Shown one piece after another: positions 45,512 to 54,378 of a DNA stretch of 64,000 bases. This DNA comes from Mycolicibacterium komossense (GTDB lineage Bacteria > Actinomycetota > Actinomycetes > Mycobacteriales > Mycobacteriaceae): the NCBI RefSeq assembly GCF_025822605.1, contig NZ_JACKTY010000049.1:124001-188000 (forward strand), in the 5' to 3' direction. How positions within the stretch are numbered: position 1 is the stretch's first letter; each line of letters starts with the position of its first letter. The notes under the pieces were generated by a model. That model saw only the letters and a list, made by a program, of their open reading frames with translations. It was not told the DNA's origin and did not search any database. Made by a program: the position numbers and the translations under genes.

Positions 45512-47199
45512 GCTACGACGCACACGACTACATCTCGACCTACGGCCCCCGGACCGGTGACCGGGTTCGGCTGGCGGACACCGGCCTGATCGTCGAAGTC
45601 GAGGACGACTCATCCAAGCCCGGTGACGAATTCCTGGTCGGGTTCGGCAAAACCGCGCGCGATGGCCTGCATCTGCTGGGCGCCACGGTCCGGGAGACCT
45701 GCGATGTGGTGATCAGCAATGTGCTGGTGATCGATGCGATCCTGGGAATTCGCAAGGTGTCCATCGGGATTCGCGAGGGCCGAATCTCCGCAGTCGGGCG
45801 AGCCGGCAATCCGAACACTCTCGACGGCGTCGAGGTGGTCGTCGGGACGGGCACGACGATCGTGTCCGGGGAAGGGCTGATCGCGACGGCAGGCGCAGTG
45901 GACACCCATGTGCATCTGCTGTCCCCGCGCATCATGGAGGCCTCGCTGGCGTCCGGCGTCACGACAATCATCGGCCAGGAGTTCGGCCCCGTCTGGGGCG
46001 TCGGGGTGAACTCGCCCTGGGCGCTGCGCCATGCGTTCAACTCGTTCGACGCCTGGCCGGTCAACATCGGATTCCTCGGTCGTGGTTCATCTTCCGATGC
46101 AGGGCCGTTGGTCGAGGCGCTCGTCGAAGGCGGTGCCAGCGGTTTCAAGGTGCACGAAGACCTGGGTGCCCACACCCGCGCTCTCCACACCGCCCTGACG
46201 GTGGCCGACGAGTACGACGTTCAGGTCGCGCTGCACACCGACGGGCTCAACGAGTGCCTGTCGGTGGAGGACACGCTCGCGGTGCTCAGCGGTCGCACCA
46301 TCCACGCGTATCACATCGAGGGGTGCGGCGGCGGCCACGTGCCGAACGTGCTGCGGCTGGCTGGTGAGCCGAATGTCATTGGTTCCTCCACGAATCCGAC
46401 CCTCCCGTTCGGCCGTGATGCCACTGCGGAGCACTTCCACATGATCATGGCCTCGCATGGTCTCAAAGCCGATCTGCCCGGTGACACCGCGATGGCCCGT
46501 GACCGGATCAGAGCGGGCACGATGGGCGCCGAGGATGTTCTGCACGATCTCGGCGTCATCCCGATCACCTCCTCCGACGCCCAGGGGATGGGCCGCGCCG
46601 GCGAGACGGTGCGGCGGACGTTCGCAATGGCGGGCAAGATGAAGGCCGATCTGGGTGCGCTGGAGGGTGCCGGGCATGACCGCCACGACAACGACCGGGT
46701 TCGGCGCTATATCGCCAAGTTGACCATCAATCCCGCTATTGCGCATGGGCTTTCACATGAGATCGGCTCGTTGGAGCCGGGTAAGCTGGCCGATATCGTG
46801 TTGTGGCGCCCCGAGCTTTTCGGTGCCAAGCCCGAGCTGGTACTCAAAGCCGGCTTCCCCGCGTACGGTGTCGTCGGTGATCCGAATGCGTCCATCGACC
46901 GAGCGCAGCCATTGGTCTACGGCCCGCTGTTCGGTGGGCACGGTGCGACACCGGCCGATCTGTCGGTGGCCTTCGTCAGCCAGGCCGCTGCCGGTGGCGG
47001 CACCGATGTGCTGACCACCCGCCGGCGCCGGGTGGGAGTGCGCGGCACCCGGGGGATCGGGCCGGCGCAGATGGTGCACAACAGCCGCACCGGCGCGGTA
47101 CGGGTGGCTGCTGAGACCGGGCTGGTCACGCTTGACGACGCGCCGGTCGTCTCCGCGCCCGCGGATTCGGTGTCGCTGAGCCGACTGTACTTTCTCTGA
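45508..47199 (+). CDS. ureC: Urease-like catalytic subunit (UreC)
   Basis: A 563-residue amidohydrolase with urease folding. All nickel ligands known from Klebsiella urease can be matched: His134 and His136 (DTHVH), carbamylated Lys214 (GFKVHED), His243 (ALHTD), His269 (AYHIEG) and Asp357 (SSDAQGMGR). In the mobile flap the usual VCHH is replaced by ASHG: the Cys becomes Ser316 while His317 stays. The flap following it (GLKADLPGDTAMARDRI) also differs from typical ureases. It may be a urease of low activity or altered substrate choice, or a relative acting on another amide. It converges with the glutaminase gene, with 8 bp between the stops. Confidence 0.85.
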   Translation: MSYDAHDYISTYGPRTGDRVRLADTGLIVEVEDDSSKPGDEFLVGFGKTARDGLHLLGATVRETCDVVISNVLVIDAILGIRKVSIGIREGRISAVGRAGNPNTLDGVEVVVGTGTTIVSGEGLIATAGAVDTHVHLLSPRIMEASLASGVTTIIGQEFGPVWGVGVNSPWALRHAFNSFDAWPVNIGFLGRGSSSDAGPLVEALVEGGASGFKVHEDLGAHTRALHTALTVADEYDVQVALHTDGLNECLSVEDTLAVLSGRTIHAYHIEGCGGGHVPNVLRLAGEPNVIGSSTNPTLPFGRDATAEHFHMIMASHGLKADLPGDTAMARDRIRAGTMGAEDVLHDLGVIPITSSDAQGMGRAGETVRRTFAMAGKMKADLGALEGAGHDRHDNDRVRRYIAKLTINPAIAHGLSHEIGSLEPGKLADIVLWRPELFGAKPELVLKAGFPAYGVVGDPNASIDRAQPLVYGPLFGGHGATPADLSVAFVSQAAAGGGTDVLTTRRRRVGVRGTRGIGPAQMVHNSRTGAVRVAAETGLVTLDDAPVVSAPADSVSLSRLYFL

Positions 47200-47207
47200 C
47201 GAGGGGG

Positions 47208-48140
47208 TCAGAACACTGACCAGCGGGCGAGTCGGGCGAACTCGTCGATGGCGGCGACCCCGCCTGCCGAGTTGCCGACGGCGTCCAGCGGCGGACTCCA
47301 TACGCACACCGTGCCTTTGCCCGGCATGACCGCGAGGACACCGCCGCCGATGCCGCTCTTCGACGGCAGGCCGATGCGGTAGGCGATATCGCCCGCGGCG
47401 CCGTACATACCGGATGTCAGTAGGACCGCGTTCACGCGTCGCACCGAGGCCTCGTCCAGGATGGCGCTCGGGCCGCTTCGGTCGGCCAGGAACAGGGCCG
47501 CGGTGGCGAGAGTCTTCACGCTGGCGGTGATCGCGCACTGGGAGAAGTACTGCTGGAGGACTACGTCGATCGGGTTTTCGAGGTAGCCGTGCTCGGCGAG
47601 GACGTGGGCGATCGCCGAGTTGCGGTGGCCGGTCGAGCTCTCGGAACGGGCGACGTCGATGTCGGAGTCCACTGCCGCCCGCGCATCCGCATTACGCAGA
47701 AGGCCGATGGTGGACGCGACGGCATCACCGCTGTGGGTGATGAGGCGGTCGGTGACGACGATGGCACCGGAGTTGACGAACGGATTGGTCGGTCTGCCGT
47801 GGTTGCGTTCGAGGTCGGCGACCGAGCCGTAGCCGGAGGTCGTCGGGTCCCAGCCCACGTCGTTCCACGCCTCGCGGTCATGGCGCAGCAGCGCACACAG
47901 TGCGAACAGCTTGGACAGGCTTTGGATGGAAAAGGGATGGTCGCTGTCGCCGGTGTGCAGGAGGCTGCCGTCGACACCCGCGACTGCCATCGCAAACCCG
48001 GTGCTCGGGACCCCGGCCAACGCGGGGATGTGTCTGCACACGGCGCCGCTGTTGGCGGCGCGCCTGCCGTGCTCGGCGGCGGTGTGCAGATGTGCAGCGA
48101 GCAGCTCGACCGTCGACGTCGGCTGTGTACAAGTGCGCAT
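47208..48140 (-). CDS. glsA: Glutaminase (GlsA family)
   Basis: A 310-residue serine-dependent glutaminase hydrolysing glutamine to glutamate and ammonia. Family motifs: Ser-x-x-Lys in FSIQSLSKLFAL (nucleophile Ser and base Lys, about 71-76), NPFVNSGAI, the Tyr in EHGYLENP, and SGMYGAAGDIAYRIGLPSKSGIGGG near the end. The ATG at 48140 has AGGAGG 8 bases upstream; 11 residues of upstream frame are rejected. It is divergent from the permease at 48338 across a 197-bp region holding the conserved 31-nt element. It fits a local theme of glutamate/glutamine supply for gamma-glutamyl ligases. Confidence 0.93.
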   Translation of the reverse strand: MRTCTQPTSTVELLAAHLHTAAEHGRRAANSGAVCRHIPALAGVPSTGFAMAVAGVDGSLLHTGDSDHPFSIQSLSKLFALCALLRHDREAWNDVGWDPTTSGYGSVADLERNHGRPTNPFVNSGAIVVTDRLITHSGDAVASTIGLLRNADARAAVDSDIDVARSESSTGHRNSAIAHVLAEHGYLENPIDVVLQQYFSQCAITASVKTLATAALFLADRSGPSAILDEASVRRVNAVLLTSGMYGAAGDIAYRIGLPSKSGIGGGVLAVMPGKGTVCVWSPPLDAVGNSAGGVAAIDEFARLARWSVF

Positions 48141-48198
48141 GGCGTTCCTCCTGTCGCGCTTACGTTGTCGCACGCACTGGTCAAAGAATCAGTGATTA

Positions 48199-48211
48199 GA
48201 CCTTTTGGGTC
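48199..48211. promoter_or_regulatory. Inverted GACC-N4-GGGTC site in the glutaminase/permease intergenic region
   Basis: GACC (48199-48202) and GGGTC (48207-48211) form an imperfect inverted pair around TTTT. The half-sites resemble the GGTC core in the nearby 31-nt element. It may be a second binding site for the same regulator. Confidence 0.3.
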
Positions 48212-48246
48212 GAAGCTGTTAACAGAGTGTCACGTTTGATTGATTA

Positions 48247-48277
48247 GGTCTATAGGTCTTGTTTTTAGTTCTTTAAA
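48247..48277. promoter_or_regulatory. 31-nt conserved element upstream of the permease (candidate operator)
   Basis: The element contains GGTCTATAGGTC followed by TT and GTTTTTAGTTCTTTAAA. Its reverse complement recurs at 51502-51532 with 27 of 31 bases identical. It ends 60 bases before the permease ATG and lies 107 bases from the divergent glutaminase start. It is probably bound by the GntR/FCD regulator encoded at 50645-51382. Confidence 0.65.
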
Positions 48278-48337
48278 CGCTTACGCTCGCGGCACCTGTA
48301 ACGCACATCACGTTGCCTGTAGGAAAGGAAGGCCTCC

Positions 48338-49876
48338 ATGGCCGTTGAATCTGTACCCGCGGCATCTGCCGCGGTCGGCTCTGACGCGAGCCATTCGACA
48401 CTCAAACGCGGGGCGATCGGCCTCGTCGGCGTGGTCTTCATGGTGGTGGCATTCTCGGCACCGATCACGGCGATGACGGGCAACCTGCCCGTCGCGGTGG
48501 GTTTCGGCAACGGCTTGGGTGCCCCCGCGGGCTTCATCATCGCCACTGTGGTCCTGGCGGTGTTCAGCGTCGGATTCGTCGCGCTGGCGCGGCACATCAC
48601 CGCCGCAGGGGCTTTCTACACATTCGTTTCGCGCGGTTGGTCGAGAATCCCCGGTCTCGCGGCCGGCGTGATGTCGATGTTCACCTACATGACGATGGAA
48701 GCCGGGTTGATCGGTATCTTCGCCGCGTTCACGGATCAGGCGTTCAGCCAGCAGCTGGGCATCACCCTGCCGTGGGAGATCTATGCCGCGGTGTGTCTGG
48801 TGGTGATCGCGGTGCTGTCGCACTTCGACATCTCGGTAGCGGCCAAAGTTCTTGGTGTGGTGCTGGTTTGCGAGATCGGCATGCTCACCATCAGTGCGGT
48901 GGCGTCTTTGCTGCATCATCCCGATGGCATGAGCTTCGACTCGCTGAATCCGGTGTCAGCGCTGAGTACCAACGGGGTGGCCGGCGGCGTCGTCGGGCTG
49001 GGCCTGCTGATGGCATTCTGGTCGTGGGTCGGATTCGAGTCGACGGCGATCTACGGCGAGGAGTCCAAGGACCCCAAGAAGATCGTGCCGCGGGCCACGA
49101 TGATCGCCGTCCTGGGCATCGGTGTGTTCTATACCTTCATCTCCTGGGGAGTCATCGTCGGCAACGGACCCGACAAGGCGGTGGAGTTGGCGTCGGGATC
49201 GGATCCGTTCGAGCTGCTCTACAGTCCGGCGCGCGAATTCCTGGGGCAGTGGGGGGTGACCACATTCGAGTGGCTGGTCCTCGGCGGCTCCTTCGCATGC
49301 GCACTCGCGATCCACAATTCGGCGGCGCGGTACCTGTTCGCGTTCGGTCGCGACGGGCTGCTGTGGCAGCGCCTCGGTGGCGCGCACCACCGGCACGCGT
49401 CGCCGTGGATCGCCTCGCTGACTCAGAGTGTGTTCGCCGGTGTGCTGCTGGTGATCTGTGCTGTCTCCGGCAGTGATCCCTACGCCGTGCTGTTCGTGTT
49501 GGTTGCGATCCTCGCCACACTGTGTCTACTGATCGTGCAGACTATGTCTTCGATTTCGACGATTGTGTATTTCCACGTCAAGAAGGAGCACCCCGAGACT
49601 GCGAGTTGGTGGCGAACCCTGCTGGCGCCCGCACTGGGCGGCGTTGGCATGGTGTATGTCATCTACCTGATGGTGTCGAACATGGCCGCCGCGGCGGGCA
49701 CCGCCTCGGGCACGTTGTTCTTCAAGATGATCCCGTGGATCGTCGGATTGCTCTTCTTCGGATCGATGGCGGTGGCGGCGATTTGGCGCAAGGTCAGCCC
49801 GCAGCGCTACGCAAGGATCGGCAGCACGGTGTTCGACGATCGGCCCGAGGAGCTGCTTCCGGCGGATCAAGCGTGA
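48338..49876 (+). CDS. APC-superfamily amine/amino acid permease
   Basis: A 512-residue permease with about 12 membrane segments: GAIGLVGVVFMVVAFSAPITA begins the first, with the glycine-rich binding loop PVAVGFGNG after it. The FWSWVGFESTAIYGEESKDPKKIVPRA motif is typical of APC transporters for amino acids and amines. It likely brings in the substrate of the following catabolic genes. The ATG has GGAAGG upstream. It overlaps the next SDR gene by 4 bp (GTGA). Confidence 0.82.
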   Translation: MAVESVPAASAAVGSDASHSTLKRGAIGLVGVVFMVVAFSAPITAMTGNLPVAVGFGNGLGAPAGFIIATVVLAVFSVGFVALARHITAAGAFYTFVSRGWSRIPGLAAGVMSMFTYMTMEAGLIGIFAAFTDQAFSQQLGITLPWEIYAAVCLVVIAVLSHFDISVAAKVLGVVLVCEIGMLTISAVASLLHHPDGMSFDSLNPVSALSTNGVAGGVVGLGLLMAFWSWVGFESTAIYGEESKDPKKIVPRATMIAVLGIGVFYTFISWGVIVGNGPDKAVELASGSDPFELLYSPAREFLGQWGVTTFEWLVLGGSFACALAIHNSAARYLFAFGRDGLLWQRLGGAHHRHASPWIASLTQSVFAGVLLVICAVSGSDPYAVLFVLVAILATLCLLIVQTMSSISTIVYFHVKKEHPETASWWRTLLAPALGGVGMVYVIYLMVSNMAAAAGTASGTLFFKMIPWIVGLLFFGSMAVAAIWRKVSPQRYARIGSTVFDDRPEELLPADQA

Positions 49877-50640
49877 CAGACTGGTCGGGGGTTCGCGTCC
49901 TGGTCACCGGCGGTAGCCGGGGTATCGGGCTCGGAATCGCGGCGGGCTTCCTTGGCGCAGGTGCGTCGGTCGCGATCAGCGGCCGGCGCGCCGACTCCCT
50001 CGCCGAGGCCGCCGGGCGGCTCGGCTCGGTCGGCGGGCGATTGCACACCGTCGTCGCCGACATCGCCGAGCCGCAGTCCTGTGGACAGCTGGCGACCGAG
50101 GCCGAAGTCCTTCTCGGTGGGCTGGATGTTTTGTGCGCCAACGCCGGGATCTATCCCGAGTGTGCGCTGGACGATTTGGGTCCCGCCGACATCGCTTCGA
50201 TCATGGCCACCAACGTCACCGGCACCATTCTGTCTGTGCAGGCCTGCCGTGCCGCGCTACGCAAATCTGGTCGCGGCCGGGTCGTGATCACCTCGTCGAT
50301 CACCGGCCCGATCACCGGGTACCCGGGGTTGAGTCATTACGGCGCGAGTAAGGCTGCGCAACTGGGCTTCATGCGCAGTGCGGCGCTCGAGCTCGCGGGA
50401 GATCGCATCACCGTCAACGCCGTCTTGCCCGGCAGTATCGAATCGGAGGGACTGGAGGGACTGGGCGCGGCGGCGATTGCGAAGATGAAAGCCGCTGTCC
50501 CGCAGCACAGATTGGGTACCCCGGCCGATATCGCCGCCGCCACGATGTTTTTCGCCAGCGAGGAGGCCGGCTTCGTGACCGGTCAGGCGCTGGTGGTCGA
50601 CGGCGGACAGACGCTGCCCGAGTTGCCCGACAGTGTGTGA
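49873..50640 (+). CDS. Short-chain dehydrogenase/reductase
   Basis: SDR of 255 residues with TGGSRGIGLG (cofactor), CANAGIYPE (in place of NNAG), catalytic Ser in ITSSITG and YGASK, and a DGGQ C-terminus. The basic residues after the second strand (SGRRAD) suggest NADP. The GTG start overlaps the permease stop. The gene ends 4 bp before the stop of the converging GntR gene. The substrate is unknown, presumably an alcohol/ketone of the imported amine's carbon skeleton (inference). Confidence 0.82.
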   Translation: MTDWSGVRVLVTGGSRGIGLGIAAGFLGAGASVAISGRRADSLAEAAGRLGSVGGRLHTVVADIAEPQSCGQLATEAEVLLGGLDVLCANAGIYPECALDDLGPADIASIMATNVTGTILSVQACRAALRKSGRGRVVITSSITGPITGYPGLSHYGASKAAQLGFMRSAALELAGDRITVNAVLPGSIESEGLEGLGAAAIAKMKAAVPQHRLGTPADIAAATMFFASEEAGFVTGQALVVDGGQTLPELPDSV

Positions 50641-50644
50641 CGAG

Positions 50645-51382
50645 TCAGCGTTTGAGCCAGGCCGCGATGGTCTGGCGGGTGTCGTTGATGTGACTTTCCA
50701 TCCTGCTGGCGGCCAACTCGGGATCGCGGTCCTCGATCGCCTGCAGAATCGACTCGTGAAAGTCGTTGGCGTTGGGCTCCAGTCGACCGAAGATCGCGCC
50801 GACCGGCAGCCACATCTGTCGTCGTGCATCGGCTACGGCGTCTAGCAGACGATCATTCTGCGCCGCCTGGGCGATCCCCATGTGAAAGGCCGTGTCCAAC
50901 GTCTGGAACTCGATGGTGTGTTGCGCCGATTGCTCGGATAGGGCGACTTCCAGCGCACCGTCCATTCCGGCGAGCAACTTGTGCAGCGCGGCGAGTTCGG
51001 CGGTGCGGCGGCGTTGCGCAGCCAACCGGGTGGCTCCGGTCTCGACGATGATGCGGTAGTCGAAGGCGTCACGGATGGCCAGCTTGTTCCGGCGCAGTTC
51101 ACGGCGCATCTCGGCGGCGTCGATCGGCGGAGCCTGCACGGTGAAACCGCCACCGCGGCCGCGGCGTACCGCGATCAGCCCCTCGCGTTCGAGCACCGCG
51201 ACGGCAGCTCGAACGGTCGTGCGCGACACATCGAGCATCTCCGAGAGCTCCCGCTCGGTCGGCAACCGGTCGCCGGGCCGGAACTGGCCGAGCTCAAGCG
51301 CGCGACGCATCTGGTCGACCACAAGTTCATGGGCGGGAATCTGACGAACCGGACTCAACGCCCCAAACCCCGCAGCTGCCAT
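50645..51382 (-). CDS. GntR-family transcriptional regulator, FCD subfamily
   Basis: A 245-residue regulator with an N-terminal winged helix (about 20-85: LPTERELSEMLDVSRTTVRAAVAVLEREGLI) and an all-helical FCD ligand domain (about 105-235). Its metal/ligand residues can be matched (FDYRIIVETGATRLAA with Arg and Glu, Asp-x-x-x-His in DTAFHMGIA, and a later His in DFHESILQAI). FCD regulators answer to small carboxylates or amino acids. The ATG start at 51382 is preferred; a longer frame continues upstream. It lies between the two operons that carry the same 31-nt element, so it is the natural candidate to bind there. Confidence 0.88.
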   Translation of the reverse strand: MAAAGFGALSPVRQIPAHELVVDQMRRALELGQFRPGDRLPTERELSEMLDVSRTTVRAAVAVLEREGLIAVRRGRGGGFTVQAPPIDAAEMRRELRRNKLAIRDAFDYRIIVETGATRLAAQRRRTAELAALHKLLAGMDGALEVALSEQSAQHTIEFQTLDTAFHMGIAQAAQNDRLLDAVADARRQMWLPVGAIFGRLEPNANDFHESILQAIEDRDPELAASRMESHINDTRQTIAAWLKR

Positions 51383-51501
51383 GAGGAGCCCCTTTCTTTG
51401 CCAGCAGGTTACCGCACCGAGGTAGTCAAAAGTGGTTTTGTCCTGCTCTTTAGGCCTCAAGCCGAGGCAGGCCCGCGCAGTGCGTCCGGCGGTGGGGAGT
51501 T

Positions 51502-51532
51502 TTTAAAGAACTAAAAACTTGACCAATAGATC
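51502..51532. promoter_or_regulatory. 31-nt conserved element between GntR gene and catabolic operon (candidate operator)
   Basis: It is the reverse complement of the element at 48247-48277, with 27 of 31 bases identical, including the 17 bases TTTAAAGAACTAAAAAC (51502-51518). It lies 61 bases before the TTG start of the SDR at 51594 and 119 bases before the GntR start. Placement in the divergent region suggests control of both directions. Confidence 0.65.
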
Positions 51533-51593
51533 TTTATCTACGAAACTGGACTCAGTTCGTGATCCGCATCACCGGCGCAGAAGGGTTAAGACG

Positions 51594-52325
51594 TTGGGAA
51601 ACAAAGTCATCGTGACCGGTGGGGCCGGTGTCATCGGCCAGGCGATCTGTCGCCGCCTGCTCCAGAGCGGTTACGTTCCGGTCGCCGCTGATCTCAAGCC
51701 GGCCATCGACGCTCTCGACCCGGCCGGAGCCGGTCTGCAGGGAACCTTGACGGTGCCGATGGACGTCACCGACCGGGACAGTGTCGACTCGGCGATCGGA
51801 GCTGTGGTCACCGCGCAGGAGAGCCTCTTTGGATTGGTCAATTGTGCAGGGATACTGCGTGATTCGTTCCTCGGAGAGCTTGACGAGGCGAAGCTCGAGC
51901 TGATGTTCCAGGTGAATATCGCCGGGCTGGCCCGAGTGACCGATGCGGTCGCGCCGTTGCTCACCGACGGCAGCGCGATCGTCAACGTGGGCAGCCTGAC
52001 CGGGCATTTCGGTCGCTTCCGGGGCGCCTCGGTGTACGGCGCGACCAAGGCCGGTATCGCGGCCTACACCCGCTACGTGGCCGAGGAACTGGCGCCGCGC
52101 GGCATCCGGGTCAACAACGTCGCACCGGGTGTCATCCGGGCGCCGATGAGCCCGTCGATGGCGCGGGTGTCCGGCGGCGAAGAAATCAGCGCGAGCTATG
52201 CGATGCTCAAGCGGATCGGCGAGCCCGAAGAGGTCGCCGAGGTCGTGGAGTTCCTGCTCTCGCCGCGCGCATCGTTCGTCACCGCCCAGACGCTGCTGGT
52301 GGACGGAGGTGTGGTCGCATGGTGA
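51594..52325 (+). CDS. Short-chain dehydrogenase/reductase, first gene of the main catabolic operon
   Basis: SDR of 243 residues: TGGAGVIGQA cofactor loop, NCAGILRDSF, Ser in NVGSLTG and YGATK, and DGGV at the end. The start is a TTG at 51594 with AGAAGGG 7 bases upstream; the frame is open 25 codons further but has no ribosome site. It overlaps the DUF1116 gene by 7 bp. Eight genes from here to 59808 are coupled by overlaps or short gaps and should form one transcript. Confidence 0.8.
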   Translation: MGNKVIVTGGAGVIGQAICRRLLQSGYVPVAADLKPAIDALDPAGAGLQGTLTVPMDVTDRDSVDSAIGAVVTAQESLFGLVNCAGILRDSFLGELDEAKLELMFQVNIAGLARVTDAVAPLLTDGSAIVNVGSLTGHFGRFRGASVYGATKAGIAAYTRYVAEELAPRGIRVNNVAPGVIRAPMSPSMARVSGGEEISASYAMLKRIGEPEEVAEVVEFLLSPRASFVTAQTLLVDGGVVAW

Positions 52326-53602
52326 CCACCGCACCCACCGGTGCCGTCACGCCCGCCTTCACCTCGGTGGCCGAGGCAAACGCGGAATCGTTTGCGCGCC
52401 TGGATGATGCCGACCCGTGGGTCGTCGACGTCCAGCCGGCCCGCGAGGTGTTGCCGGGCTACCGGGACAATCTGGTCCTGACTTCAGGTGCCCCCATGTC
52501 GTGGCACGACTACACCGGTGGCCAGCGCGAGGCACTGATCGGCGGTGCGCTGTTCGAAGGCTTGGCCGACAACCGCGAGGAGGCGATCGCCCGCTTCGCC
52601 ACCGGTGAGATCGAGGTCGGGGCGTGCCACGACTACTCCGCGGTGGGCTCGTTGGCCGGCATCTACACCGCCTCGATGCCCGTGTTCGTCGTGGAGAACC
52701 GGACCCACGGCAATCGCGGCTTCTGCAACTTCTACGAAGGCAAGGAACCACGGCGGCTGAACTACGGCTGCTACGACGAAGGTGTTCGCGACCGCCTGCT
52801 GCATGTCAACCGCGTGCTGGCCCCCGTTGTCGGTGAGGCGATCCGGCGCCGCGGCGGGATCGCGCTCAAACCACTGATCGCCCGAGCGCTGCGGATGGGT
52901 GACGAAGTCCACAGCCGCAACGCCGCTGCGTCGATTCTGTTCAACCGTGAGATCCTGCCTGCGGTCCTGGACATGGTCGACGAACGGGTCGACGGTGTGC
53001 GCGAGACGATGCTGCACCTGGCCGAGAACGACTACTTCTTCCTGCGTCTGTCGATGGCAGCCGCCAAGGCATCGGCTGATGCGATGGTCGTTCCCGGCTC
53101 GACCCTGGTCTCGGCGATGGCGTTCTCCTGCCGCGGCTTCGCCATCAAGCTCGCGGGGACCGGGGACACCTGGTTCGAGGGGCCACCGCCGATCCACGAA
53201 GGCAAGCTCTTTGCCGGCCACACCGAGAACGAGATCACCTGGATGGGCGGTGAGTCGCCGATCACCGAGACAATCGGCTTGGGCGGCTTTGCCCAAGCGT
53301 GCGCACTATCCCTGCAGGAATACCAGGGCGGTTCCCCGGAAGTGATGATCGAACGCAATCGTGAGATGTATGCCATCACTTATGGCGAGAGCACGACCTA
53401 CCGGATTCCCCTATTCGGCTTTCGGGGGACCCCGACCGCTATCGACGCGCGCAAGGTCCTCGAGACCGGCGTACTGCCGGTGATGGATGTCGGGTTGGCC
53501 GGCCGCGACGGCGGTCAGATCGGTGCCGGCGTCATTCGGGCGCCGAGGGAGTGCTTCCTCGACGCACTGGCCGAGCACGCCCGCATTTTTGGCCGACGAT
53601 GA
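52319..53602 (+). CDS. DUF1116 protein (AllG/YlbE-like)
   Basis: A 427-residue protein of the DUF1116 family. Characteristic pieces are GACHDYSAVGSLAGIYTASMPVFVVEN, NFYEGKEPRRLNYGCYDE and ALRMGDEVHSRNAAA (about 195-208). A family member in E. coli, AllG (YlbE), is a subunit of oxamate carbamoyltransferase with AllF (FdrA) and AllH, but neither partner is encoded nearby. It might act on a carbamoyl or CoA-type intermediate, though the real reaction here is unknown. The ATG overlaps the preceding SDR stop, and its own stop overlaps the next SDR start (ATGA). Confidence 0.75.
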   Translation: MVTTAPTGAVTPAFTSVAEANAESFARLDDADPWVVDVQPAREVLPGYRDNLVLTSGAPMSWHDYTGGQREALIGGALFEGLADNREEAIARFATGEIEVGACHDYSAVGSLAGIYTASMPVFVVENRTHGNRGFCNFYEGKEPRRLNYGCYDEGVRDRLLHVNRVLAPVVGEAIRRRGGIALKPLIARALRMGDEVHSRNAAASILFNREILPAVLDMVDERVDGVRETMLHLAENDYFFLRLSMAAAKASADAMVVPGSTLVSAMAFSCRGFAIKLAGTGDTWFEGPPPIHEGKLFAGHTENEITWMGGESPITETIGLGGFAQACALSLQEYQGGSPEVMIERNREMYAITYGESTTYRIPLFGFRGTPTAIDARKVLETGVLPVMDVGLAGRDGGQIGAGVIRAPRECFLDALAEHARIFGRR

Positions 53603-54378
53603 CCGACGCCTCGCCGACCAAGCAGTTGCCGCTGACATTCAGCGGTGGCGATGCTGTCGTCACCGGCGCGGCCTCCGGGATCGGTGCCGCGATCGCCCGC
53701 ACGTTGATGGCGGCCGGCGTCCGTACGATCCGGCTCGACGTGCGGACGCCGGACGCCGACCCTGGTTATCCGGCCGCTCTGCAACTCTGCGTCGGTGCCG
53801 ATGTTCGCGACCAGGATCTCTCCGAACGGCTGTCCCAGGCCGGTGTCGTGCCGGCCGACGTCTCCTACCTGGTCAACTGCGCGGGCATTCTGGACAACAC
53901 GGGGTTCATCGGCGTCGACCAACAGGCCTGGATGCGGTGCCTGGAAATCAACCTCGTCGGGGCCTACAACGTCATGGACGTCCTCGGACCCGCACTGCGG
54001 CAAGCCCCGGCCGCGGCGATCGTCAATATCACCTCCATCGAGGCCGCCCGCGTCATCGCCCTTTCTGATCCTGATCCCACACCGCAGTACGCCGCTTCGA
54101 AAGCCGGGCTGCACATGCTGACGAAAACCTCGGCCCGTGCCCTCGCGGTCGACGGGGTCCGCGTCAACAGCGTCTCGCCCGGATTCGTGGCCACGCCCAT
54201 GGCGGCAGCGCACGGCGATACCGCGCAGCTACCGCCCGCGCTCGCCGCCAGGGTTCCGGCGGGTCGGTTCGCAGCTCCCGCCGATATCGCCTACGCAGTC
54301 GCCTTCCTCCTGAGCGATCAAGCCGCCTACATCACCGGTACCGATCTGCGCGTCGACGGAGGGTTCGAACTCACATGA
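53599..54378 (+). CDS. Short-chain dehydrogenase/reductase
   Basis: SDR of 259 residues: TGAASGIGAAIA, Asp after the second strand (IRLDVRT), NCAGILDNT, Ser in NITSIEA and YAASK, and DGGF near the C-terminus. Probably NAD-dependent. The ATG at 53599 overlaps the DUF1116 stop, and the stop overlaps the start of the Cys-rich gene. It differs clearly from the SDR two genes upstream, so the operon encodes at least two separate dehydrogenation steps. Confidence 0.82.
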   Translation: MTDASPTKQLPLTFSGGDAVVTGAASGIGAAIARTLMAAGVRTIRLDVRTPDADPGYPAALQLCVGADVRDQDLSERLSQAGVVPADVSYLVNCAGILDNTGFIGVDQQAWMRCLEINLVGAYNVMDVLGPALRQAPAAAIVNITSIEAARVIALSDPDPTPQYAASKAGLHMLTKTSARALAVDGVRVNSVSPGFVATPMAAAHGDTAQLPPALAARVPAGRFAAPADIAYAVAFLLSDQAAYITGTDLRVDGGFELT

